In this document: one piece after another, positions 18,901 through 25,759 of the stretch
Numbering within the stretch: position 1 is the stretch's first letter
How the letters are laid out: each line of letters starts with the position of its first letter
Assembly (NCBI GenBank): GCA_965263375.1
Contig: OZ253669.1
Location: 3,162,001 to 3,226,000 of the forward strand
DNA length: 64,000 nt
Direction: 5' to 3'
Source: JAJFFW01 sp965263375
Lineage (GTDB): Bacteria > Pseudomonadota > Alphaproteobacteria > Caulobacterales > Parvularculaceae
The notes under the pieces: generated by a model
The model's input: only the letters and a program-made list of their open reading frames with translations
What the model was told of the DNA's origin: nothing
The model's database searches: none
Program-made: the position numbers and the translations under genes

Positions 18901-19055
18901 GGATAGTCTGTGATGACTTGCGCTACCCGTATCGTAAATTCCGGATCCTCAAAGCGAGGCATATTCTGATACGCAGACCAACCGCCTACCGTTGAAAACA
19001 AGATCACTAAGAAGCTAATAAGCGGGTTTTTTATGAAAAACTCTGACAGGTTCAT
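15993..19055 (-). CDS. RND-type efflux pump inner-membrane subunit (AcrB-like)
   Basis: A 1020-residue HAE-type RND permease with two copies of the helix/porter-domain layout. The start MNLSEFFIKNPLISFLVILF and the early NMPRFEDPEF and YPGASPQEVLNEVTEPLE are typical. Helix 4 reads SLGMLVDNGVVITDG, so only one Asp of the AcrB Asp-Asp pair is present. Helix 10-12 segments appear around LLSLSGLLIQNSLVLVDH and FGLTFATLITLVITPVLYA. The periplasmic membrane-fusion partner gene ends 10 bases before the start, so they form a pump. An outer-membrane TolC-type partner is not in the window. Substrates cannot be predicted, but this family exports drugs, detergents or solvents. Confidence 0.94.
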   Translation of the reverse strand: MNLSEFFIKNPLISFLVILFSTVGGWSAYQNMPRFEDPEFTIRVAQVITDYPGASPQEVLNEVTEPLETAIQQLQEVESVESVSSAGHSEISVNIKYEFSRSKSDLQVIWSKLRNKIEDAQNRLPPGAETSRVNDDFGDVYGLYYILTGEGYSLAELFSYAKDLRKELLRVDNVAKVAITGEQKEVIYVEVSRERSAALGVSLNKLYDTLALQNSVVPAGDVLLNGERIIISPTEEVTSVEAIKNLIISDTAHGGVTRLANIATVTRGVEEPPSFFIRYDGAPALAIGVSNVSGANVVKLGRAIDERLAAIESLRPVGVELHEYYHQGKTVDAAVQDFAVNVVMALVIVFATLLVFMGLKSGLIMGATVLLTMAATLFVMNLSGIPMHRISLGALVISLGMLVDNGVVITDGILVGIRQGRNKLEVVKEVAQKNMKPLIGGTLVGIIAFAPIGFAPGDTAEYTAHLFWVVMIALGFSWFFAFTITPLLCYLWLSEGKPAENNKTKKDNAFYSIYKSMIRSAVNARWIVVALTIFVFATALWGFQFVKSGFFPASTSAQVVVDYWKAEGVDISETNKDMKRLETFVRGLDGVEHVQSLIGGGTLRYMLVYNFESINSSYGQLLVKTADYNQNDQIIGEIEAFLAQEFPDGQGKAWRFVLGPGGGSKIEAVFKGPDPAVLRSLANEAKAIMAADGGARSIKNDWHRPVSVIEPAYSENKGQRVGISREDLANALNTNFSGRNVGVYREGEDLIPIISRAPESERLDALNIANVQILSTASGKTVPLVQVIDGVRTVWRDARLLREDRVLTIKAQCDPMSGQLASDLLARIRPKIEAIELPNGYTLEWDGEAGDSSESQGNLASTIPYGLLAMILVVVLLFNKIRQPIIIWSVVPLALIGVVVGLVSTQIPLEFVGILGLLSLSGLLIQNSLVLVDHTDNLIANGSPRFDALVESAASRLRPVTLGAFTTVLGVIPLYFDAFFKSMTVVLGFGLTFATLITLVITPVLYAIFFNIRRNETAPN

Positions 19056-19065
19056 GGGGACTGAT

Positions 19066-20133
19066 CTAGCCTTTCCAAGGGCGTACTTTCATACCCTGGT
19101 GCAAAAATGACCCGCCCGCCGCCACAATTACATCGCCGTCTTTAAGGCCAGACGAGATAATTACATTGTCGCTTAAGTTCTCACCGATACCTTCGCGAAC
19201 GGCGACAGGTTTCTTAGATACGCTCTGATCGTCCGGACTGACTACCCACACATACAGTTCTTCGCCCTCTGCTAATATCGCAGAACGAGGAACGGAAAAT
19301 CCGCCCAAATCAGCAAATACAAGATCTGATATCTCTACCTCCGCGACCAACGTCGCTGTCATGCCGGGCAGAATTAGAAGCTCTTCAGGCGGGGTGAAAC
19401 TAAAACTCACCTCGTAGGTTTGCGTCGCGGGATCTGCTTCTGCGCCCGCTTCCTTAAGAATCGCCGGCAATTCCTGGTTTGGGGCCACGTCCAAAATCAC
19501 TTTGGCTGATACAGGCGTTAATTGCGGTGTATAGGCGATAAAAGTAGCAGGCGCATTCAGCAAAACCTCAACGCCATCACTTTGCACTGTCGCAATGGGT
19601 TCTAGCGGCTGTATATTTTGAAATTGTTTAACGTTTACAACTGATATAACGCCGCCATAGGGCGCCTTTAGCGTGGTGTCATCGAACGCTTTTTGCGCTG
19701 TGTCTAAAGCCGCCTTCGCGATATCGCGTTGCGCGCGACGAGAATCCAGGACGCTTTTTGAAATCGCATCTTGCTCAGATAAACGGCGAGCACGTTGGAA
19801 GGCAGATTGAGCATTGTCATATTCGGACTGCGCTTGCGTCAGACGATTTGCATAATCACGTTCTTCAAGTTGTGCTAAAATTTGCCCTGGTTCGACGATA
19901 GTACTTTCGATGATATTTAGTTCGGTGATTTTGCCGCCAACCTCAAACGCTAATTGCGTGGACCTGGAAGCGCGAACCACGGCCGGAAAGCTGATGGTTG
20001 TGCGATTGCTTACCGCTTCCACAGTTACCAACTTTGCCGGGCGAATAGCGGGCTCAGTTGGCCCCTCAGCTTCGGGCGCACATGCGCAAACCGCCGTCAA
20101 AACCAATATTTTTATACATATATGTCGGATCAT
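19066..20133 (-). CDS. RND efflux membrane-fusion protein (AcrA-like)
   Basis: A 355-residue adaptor linking the RND pump to an outer-membrane channel. A lipoprotein-type signal is visible at the start MIRHICIKILVLTAVCAC, after which the mature Cys anchors the protein in the inner membrane. Then follow a lipoyl-like half (GQILAQLEERDYANRLTQA), a coiled-coil hairpin (AQSEYDNAQSAFQRARRL, AKAALDTAQKAFDD), the second lipoyl half (LKAPYGGVISVVNV) and beta-barrel segments (LLILPGMTATLVAEVE). The longer frame starts 45 bases upstream at GTG-like codons; I prefer ATG 20133, which begins the signal. Its stop is 10 bases before the pump gene. Confidence 0.92.
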   Translation of the reverse strand: MIRHICIKILVLTAVCACAPEAEGPTEPAIRPAKLVTVEAVSNRTTISFPAVVRASRSTQLAFEVGGKITELNIIESTIVEPGQILAQLEERDYANRLTQAQSEYDNAQSAFQRARRLSEQDAISKSVLDSRRAQRDIAKAALDTAQKAFDDTTLKAPYGGVISVVNVKQFQNIQPLEPIATVQSDGVEVLLNAPATFIAYTPQLTPVSAKVILDVAPNQELPAILKEAGAEADPATQTYEVSFSFTPPEELLILPGMTATLVAEVEISDLVFADLGGFSVPRSAILAEGEELYVWVVSPDDQSVSKKPVAVREGIGENLSDNVIISSGLKDGDVIVAAGGSFLHQGMKVRPWKG

Positions 20134-20451
20134 TCGCCCCTCGCAGCAGCGCCATTTGGCGTAAAAAAATCGGCCCATTGGGTTTTCTTAGTATACTAAC
20201 CAACAACCAATCGTCCATCTTAAAGCGATTGGCGTTCTCGGAAGAATGAGCTCCAAATCCTTTTTATTCGTTTGGCGTGGCAAGGATAGTCTCACGATTT
20301 GCAATCAAGTACGAGATCCTGCGCCCAACGGCGGACGAGATGGCGCTTTAGACGACCGCCGGTCTGCCATGCCCAACAGACAGCCAGTAAAAGGTTCAGA
20401 TGATATTTGATAGCATTGCCTTACTTTAACAGCCCGGGCAATGCTTTAGCC
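20134..20451. other. Intergenic region without a gene
   Basis: 318 bases between the membrane-fusion gene start and the barrel gene stop. It must hold the promoter of the efflux pair. It contains an imperfectly looped hairpin, AGCATTGCC (20412-20420) with GGCAATGCT (20437-20445), just past the barrel gene stop, without a U-run on that strand; it may help end the tetR operon. No open frame looks coding. Confidence 0.5.
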
Positions 20452-21687
20452 TTAAAAATAGCGCGTCAACCTGAATGTAACAAAATCATCTTCAGCAAAA
20501 GCCAGAAGCGGATTGTCCGGATCGACATTTAAGAAAAGGCGCGTTTCAAGTTCAGCGGTCCAGTTTTGACCCAAACGCCTTTCTGCTTCTATAAACATAC
20601 CCATTGACTGATCATCTGTATCCAGAACCAAACCAACCAGCGCCGATGTATCTTGCGGATCGTTAAACGCAAGTCGACTGCCCATAAAAATGTCATTATC
20701 GGCGACAGTGACAGGCGCGGCCAAAGTTAGCCCCAAATTTTCCTGAACCAGTCCTTCATCCCGCCCGTCATATTGATATTCAACGAGCAACCCTAAATCA
20801 GCGGCGCCAAATATCTGATAGAGCGTATATTCAACCCCTGCAACACTTGCGAAAAAGACATCGCCATGCCCTTCGCGGACAATCGCTTCTAACTTCCAGA
20901 GCCATGCCTCATTCGTATACTGTAGGTCAATACTGCCTTGCGTGATTTTATCATAGACAGGCCTTATCGCTCCGCCAGCCGAAAAGGAAAAACGCGCCTC
21001 CCGCGAGGTGCCATGAAAAAACGAGACGCCAAAATCCCACGCGCCGATATAATGTGAATAACGCGCAGCGTAGTCAAACGCCGCGCGCCTTGCATCGCGC
21101 TCAAAAATTGGGTCATCCGTATTAACGGCCTGGCTAAAGCGTAATCTCCCATCAGGGCCAGAAAAGGTCCGATCACGGAAACCGTTCATAAGGAAAAAAT
21201 CCAGCACGCCCCAATCTTTAATCATGCTAAGATTGATCATCGGCTGACCAAGCTTATCTTCCTCGTCAATATCCTCAACACCGTCCGTTTGATTGATGAT
21301 GTCAACGAGGTGCCGCGATTCAGTACGCCCCCAAAATATTTTGGCCGCGCCAATGGTTATCGACCAATTGTCGTCGGAATTAAACCGATAATAACCTTCA
21401 CGTAGATCAAAATGCGTGCGTTCTTCATCTTGGCTGTCAAGGCGAAAATAAGGGATGATTGTGATTTGATGCTTGCGATCTTGCGTTTCCCAGCGAATAT
21501 CAGGCTTAAAGGACAACGAAGGTTGCCAATGCTCCAACTGTCCTGCAAACGCTGGGTCATTTGGAAAATAGCGGACTTCCCCAGCAATCTCAGCGCCTAT
21601 ATCCCAATCCCCCGCCTGACTAGGCGCGAGCGGCGCCACCCCTATGCTGACTAGTCCAATCAAACCGCTCTGCATCAAAAGTTTCAT
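20452..21687 (-). CDS. Outer-membrane beta-barrel protein of the MMPL operon
   Basis: About 411 residues: a signal peptide (LLMQSGLIGLVSIGVAPLAPSQA) followed by alternating strands rich in aromatic and polar residues (WSITIGAAKIFWGRTES, HIYGAWDFGVSFFHGT-like pattern, WLWKLEAIVREGHGDVFFASVAGVEYTLYQ) and a final strand ending DFVTFRLTRYF, with the C-terminal Phe used by the BAM machinery. I recognise it as an outer-membrane porin-like barrel of the DUF1302-like or alginate-export-like sort, without a firm family. The start ATG 21687 has a GGGGTGGG ribosome tract. It is the last gene of the tetR-MMPL-LolA-like operon and could form the exit channel. Confidence 0.75.
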   Translation of the reverse strand: MKLLMQSGLIGLVSIGVAPLAPSQAGDWDIGAEIAGEVRYFPNDPAFAGQLEHWQPSLSFKPDIRWETQDRKHQITIIPYFRLDSQDEERTHFDLREGYYRFNSDDNWSITIGAAKIFWGRTESRHLVDIINQTDGVEDIDEEDKLGQPMINLSMIKDWGVLDFFLMNGFRDRTFSGPDGRLRFSQAVNTDDPIFERDARRAAFDYAARYSHYIGAWDFGVSFFHGTSREARFSFSAGGAIRPVYDKITQGSIDLQYTNEAWLWKLEAIVREGHGDVFFASVAGVEYTLYQIFGAADLGLLVEYQYDGRDEGLVQENLGLTLAAPVTVADNDIFMGSRLAFNDPQDTSALVGLVLDTDDQSMGMFIEAERRLGQNWTAELETRLFLNVDPDNPLLAFAEDDFVTFRLTRYF

Positions 21688-21707
21688 ACCCACCCCTTTT
21701 ACGTCAC

Positions 21708-22571
21708 TTAGCGCAATCTTGTTAGAATACCCTGCTGAAAGTCTTTATTATCAAGGCCCGTTTTGAAACGATAATCACCAAAAACAATATCGGTGCTTTT
21801 ATTCGTTTGATGGTTTGTCATTGAAAATTTATGGGATCGCCAAACCCCATCATACTCGCGATAATCAGACAGGATCAATGTTTTTAGCAGCTCACCCTTG
21901 CGATCGTAAAATTCAACTTTCCGGGTTTGAAAAACTTCTTGATCAATCCAAGCGATTTGCTTGGTGTAACCGGATTTTTCATAGCGAGGAAAACGCTCAA
22001 CAATATCCGCTTTCATGCCTTCAAACTCACCCTCGCCGATATATTTATACGTAAATTTATTCAGTTCAGTTGTCGTGAAATCCTCAAAGGCGAACTCTGA
22101 CCCGACAAATGGCCCAGATTTATTGGCGGAAGAAATCCTTTTTACCCGCTTTAACGCTGGCAAGAAAAGCCACTGGTCATCGGGGTCCAAGATTTTGGCA
22201 TGCGACAACAACGCAGTTCCTTCAACGTCACGCGGCGAATTAAAAATAACCAATGACTTATCACCAACGCTTTCGTTTTCTTTTTCAAGCGTTGCAAACG
22301 ATAAATCGCGTGTTGTTTGTTGCCCTGCTGCGTTACGCAAAACCATTTGCGCATCAACCGTACTATCGGAAAACCCAACATCGCTCCGATCGCTGTTAGC
22401 AGATATGTCATAACCTTTTTGTGCTTCTTGCGTTTCACCGCGCGCTGCTGGGTCGTTTACAAACGCGCCGTCTTCGCCATTGGCATACATCACCGCAACG
22501 CAACTGCTAAGCGCGCCAGCCATCACCAATGCGCGTATACTCTTTCGGCTTAAAAAGTTACCCTTAGGCAT
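21708..22571 (-). CDS. LolA-like periplasmic lipid-carrier protein (outer-membrane lipoprotein-sorting family)
   Basis: About 287 residues with a signal peptide (RALVMAGALSSCVAVMYANG) and a predicted curved beta-sheet fold of the LolA/LppX type (pfam17131-like). Characteristic stretches are SLVIFNSPRDVEGTALLSHAK, DDQWLFLPALKRVKRISSANKSGPFVGSEFAFED and KQIAWIDQEVFQTRKVEFYDRKGELLKTL; such FxxP/RxxS patterns mark this family. ATG at 22571 lies inside the last codons of the MMPL gene (8-base overlap), so the two are translated together. A carrier for the hydrophobic substrate of the MMPL protein across the periplasm is the natural inference; it need not sort lipoproteins. Confidence 0.85.
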   Translation of the reverse strand: MPKGNFLSRKSIRALVMAGALSSCVAVMYANGEDGAFVNDPAARGETQEAQKGYDISANSDRSDVGFSDSTVDAQMVLRNAAGQQTTRDLSFATLEKENESVGDKSLVIFNSPRDVEGTALLSHAKILDPDDQWLFLPALKRVKRISSANKSGPFVGSEFAFEDFTTTELNKFTYKYIGEGEFEGMKADIVERFPRYEKSGYTKQIAWIDQEVFQTRKVEFYDRKGELLKTLILSDYREYDGVWRSHKFSMTNHQTNKSTDIVFGDYRFKTGLDNKDFQQGILTRLR

Positions 22572-24921
22572 AAGACTCTCCTTTAATGGCGCCCATTTCA
22601 TCAGCACGCTTATTTAAAAACATCATTAGCAAAGCAGGTAAAAACAAGAAATCAAGAATTAGAGCAAAGCAAATCGACAAGGTCGTCAAAAGACCCATTT
22701 CTGCATTAACCTTAAATGCAGAAAAAGCAACGACAATGAATCCGGCAGCTAAGACAACTGTATTAATAACAATAGCGCCGCCGACCGTTTCAAACGCATA
22801 ACGAATTGAATCAGCGCATGATAAATTTTTTTCTCTCTGTGCACGTAGGAATTTCGTCAAGAAATGTACGGTGTCGTCGATCACGATGCCAAGCGAAAGG
22901 GAAGCAACAGCAGCAACAGATAAACCCACCTGCCCCACTAAAATCGCCCACGCGCCAAATGCTGTCAAAATGGGTAAGCCATTTGGCACAATACTTAACA
23001 AGCCAATCGAAAAACTGCGTAACGCAATCATCATAATCACGGCGATTGCAGCGATTGCGATCAATGTGCCGGTGACCATACTTTCAACGTTCCTTTTGGC
23101 GATATATGTAAACATAACCTGGACCCCTGTAGCCGGCGCCTGGTGTTCTGGGGCGTTTTGATCAAACCATTCACGAGAGGCGTCAATCAAGGCGCGAATT
23201 TGCCGAGTATCAACTTCACCAGCTAATGTCGCCGACAGACGCGTGGCAGATTTGTCGATACTAATACGATCATTCAGATCAAGACCGTATGGCAGAGAAA
23301 TTTCATATAGCAATAGATACTGCGCCGACAGATTACGCTCACTCGGCAAGCGATAGAAATCAGGATCATCACCATTAAGGTTCTTATTCAATCGCTTCAT
23401 AATATCAGCAATTGAATAGACGTGGGTAACGCGTTCATCCGCTCGCAACCATTCGCCAAAAGCTTCTAATTTCTGCAAAAACTCCGGATCACTGACCCCG
23501 CCCGGTTCTCCCGCTTTAATGGAAAACTCTAAGGCATTAAATCCAAAATGTTCTACGATTTTATCGGTATCACTCCTGAATTCCATTCTTTGATCAAAAT
23601 ACTTTCTAAACTGATCGTTATATTCAATTCTTGGTATGAAGGCGATTAATGCGATTGAACCGGCCCCCACTAACACAAACAGTTTTCGATAATGCGCAAT
23701 AACAAAGTCGGCAAATCGCCCCATAAAGCTTTTGCCCCTTTGCGCCGCGGGATCAGCTTTTACGCGCAGCGGAATAATTGAAAGCAACGCTGGCAATAAG
23801 GTCAAAGACAACCCCCAAGCCGCCAGAATGCCAACAGCGGAAATATTGCCAAAATCACGGAATGGCGGAGAATCGGCAAAGTTCAAAGACATGAACCCTA
23901 CGATCGTCGTAACAGACGTAATCGACACGGCCAAAAAGTTTACCCGCATCGCCTCAATAATGGCGTCACGTTTTTCCATTCCGGCGCGCATGGCGCCGCG
24001 GGCTGATATTAAAATGTGGATAGAGTCAGCAATAGCAAGCGTCAGTATCACGATCACCGCGCTTGGTGATGGGCCAGCAAGCTCGATACCGACAAAACCA
24101 GCCCACCCCATCGCAATGATCGAGGATAGAATAACGAGCAATAGTGTAGACAATGTCGCTGATACAGATTTTACAGCCAATATCGTCAAAACAATGATCA
24201 CCACAATCATAAGCGGTATTAACGAACCAAAATCAGCGATGACAGCTTCCGAAAAAGCATTATTCAACATTGAACTACCGGACAGATAGATTTTAAGATT
24301 TGGGTATTCGTTCTTTATCGCATCGCGTAACGCCCTGGCCGCCGCGACAGCCTCCGGCACTTCAGAAAGTGACTTTTCAGGATAGGTCAACACAACATTT
24401 ATTGCTGTGGCTTTGCTGTCGGCGGTTATTAATTGTTCGCGCAAAAGCGGCTCGTTAAGTGCGGCCGCCCGTTTATTAGCAAGATCGCTTTGCGACAAAC
24501 CGCTAACGCTCTCGACGAGATCTTCAACAATTAACTCATCCCCATCTGCATAGGTATGCTGAAAATTTGTGATTGAATCGACCCGCGTGGCATATGGCAA
24601 TAACCAGCCGCCATCCGTCAAATCAAGGACTGCCTGCAAGGTGTCTTTTGTAAATATATCTGTTTCGTCCTTAGGCTTAAGAACGAATAAGAAATTATCA
24701 CTTTTGACATAGGTGGATTGAAACTCTTCAAAATTTTGAAGATCTGGGTTTTCTTCAGAGAAAAAAGCCCGATAGTTATTTGAAAAAGCAAGGTTTTGCA
24801 TACCTGTCGACACATAGCCAGCGCCGATTATTACTAGCAGGATAACAACCCACCGTAACCGAAGCACCCATTCCGCCAACAGCACGGCAAGCCGGTCAAT
24901 ACTGGTCTGTTCACGCTTCAT
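22564..24921 (-). CDS. MMPL-type RND exporter (paralogue 2)
   Basis: A 785-residue inner-membrane exporter with 12 predicted helices and two periplasmic loops. Both halves keep an acidic proton-relay residue: VILTLAIADSIHILISARGAMRAG in helix 4 (about residues 290-313) and SLGIVIDDTVHFLTKFLRAQRE in helix 10. The first loop has YATRVDSITNFQHTYADG. Known relatives move lipids, siderophores or hydrophobic metabolites rather than simple drugs. It begins 81 bases after the tetR gene and overlaps the LolA-like gene by 8 bases, so the gene set tetR, MMPL, LolA-like and barrel reads as one operon. It is a paralogue of 12432-14735. Confidence 0.9.
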   Translation of the reverse strand: MKREQTSIDRLAVLLAEWVLRLRWVVILLVIIGAGYVSTGMQNLAFSNNYRAFFSEENPDLQNFEEFQSTYVKSDNFLFVLKPKDETDIFTKDTLQAVLDLTDGGWLLPYATRVDSITNFQHTYADGDELIVEDLVESVSGLSQSDLANKRAAALNEPLLREQLITADSKATAINVVLTYPEKSLSEVPEAVAAARALRDAIKNEYPNLKIYLSGSSMLNNAFSEAVIADFGSLIPLMIVVIIVLTILAVKSVSATLSTLLLVILSSIIAMGWAGFVGIELAGPSPSAVIVILTLAIADSIHILISARGAMRAGMEKRDAIIEAMRVNFLAVSITSVTTIVGFMSLNFADSPPFRDFGNISAVGILAAWGLSLTLLPALLSIIPLRVKADPAAQRGKSFMGRFADFVIAHYRKLFVLVGAGSIALIAFIPRIEYNDQFRKYFDQRMEFRSDTDKIVEHFGFNALEFSIKAGEPGGVSDPEFLQKLEAFGEWLRADERVTHVYSIADIMKRLNKNLNGDDPDFYRLPSERNLSAQYLLLYEISLPYGLDLNDRISIDKSATRLSATLAGEVDTRQIRALIDASREWFDQNAPEHQAPATGVQVMFTYIAKRNVESMVTGTLIAIAAIAVIMMIALRSFSIGLLSIVPNGLPILTAFGAWAILVGQVGLSVAAVASLSLGIVIDDTVHFLTKFLRAQREKNLSCADSIRYAFETVGGAIVINTVVLAAGFIVVAFSAFKVNAEMGLLTTLSICFALILDFLFLPALLMMFLNKRADEMGAIKGESYA

Positions 24922-25002
24922 TTTATTTTCCCACCACCTTTACAAATAAAACTCTCAAACGGCGACGAACGCAACCATTTGCCGTCAACCCCATGCTCAT
25001 TT

Positions 25003-25578
25003 CTAACTGAGCGTTTTCATGCCAATTTCCAAAATGTTTCGTAATTCATCCTTAGAGGCGCCATGGCTTGAATAGACACCAATGCCGAGCATCATTGTAA
25101 CAAGCAACTTAGAACCTTCATGCGGCAAAATTGAGGAATTTAGCTCATTTCGCTCAGCCGCCCGCTGAAGAGCAACTTCATATGCTCCCCTAATTTCCTT
25201 CAAATAGGCTTCAATTCGCTCAAAGACTATTGGCTCTTCAGCACTTACCTCTGACGCCACATTACAAATAAAGCACCCGGTCTGGCGCTCAGCCATTCCA
25301 GCGATAGCGTATTCAATGACACTACGAATTGCTTCAATCGGTTTTTTTTCAGGATCGCTAAAGCTTTTAAAAAAAACTGCTTTTCGCTCCAAATAATAGG
25401 CGTCTAGAGCGGCCAGAAAAATCTCAAGCTTACCGCCAAAAGTATTATACAATGAATATCGATTAAAACCGGTCGCCGCGACAAGATCAGCAACAGACGT
25501 CTTTTCGTACCCGTTGCGCCAGAATACTTCCTGAGCAGCAGCTATCGCGGCAGAGGTTTGTGTGTTTGATCGGACCAT
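25003..25578 (-). CDS. TetR-family transcriptional repressor
   Basis: A 191-residue TetR-type regulator. The N-terminal helix-turn-helix is clear: AIAAAQEVFWRNGYEKTSVADLVAATGFNRYSLYNTFGGKLEIFLAAL (about residues 11-58), with the ligand-binding half following (AIAGMAERQTGCFICNVASEVSAEEP, including two Cys, resembling the TetR subgroup that controls membrane stress or lipid efflux). The track frame begins at GTG; ATG follows as the next codon and I use it. Two palindromes just upstream (25592-25607 and 25612-25629) are the probable operators, so the gene would repress itself and the export operon behind it. Confidence 0.92.
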   Translation of the reverse strand: MVRSNTQTSAAIAAAQEVFWRNGYEKTSVADLVAATGFNRYSLYNTFGGKLEIFLAALDAYYLERKAVFFKSFSDPEKKPIEAIRSVIEYAIAGMAERQTGCFICNVASEVSAEEPIVFERIEAYLKEIRGAYEVALQRAAERNELNSSILPHEGSKLLVTMMLGIGVYSSHGASKDELRNILEIGMKTLS

Positions 25579-25591
25579 CACTTTAACGCTT

Positions 25592-25629
25592 TAGAATATC
25601 TATTCTAGAAATTAGAACAATAGTTCTAA
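25592..25629. promoter_or_regulatory. Two TetR-type operator palindromes
   Basis: Two perfect inverted repeats lie back to back, 14 bases in front of the tetR start. Site 1 (25592-25607) is TAGAATA-TC-TATTCTA. Site 2 (25612-25629) is TTAGAAC-AATA-GTTCTAA. Both share the half-site TAGAA, and they lie in the promoter region of the tetR-led operon. Tandem operators of this size are usual for TetR autoregulation. Confidence 0.82.
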
Positions 25630-25759
25630 GGCGTCAAGATTATTGGTTGGATGCCTCGATAACGATTCCGTGATCGTCACAAACCGTTATTTGTCTCCGC
25701 GAACAATCTGATAAATTACCAATTAAATTGAAAGCAACGCAGCATCCGGCAATTCGGAT

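Noticed and set aside
22806..23161. Plus-strand frames inside the MMPL gene
   Set aside because: They are antisense shadows of the MMPL gene; their sequence has no domain pattern.
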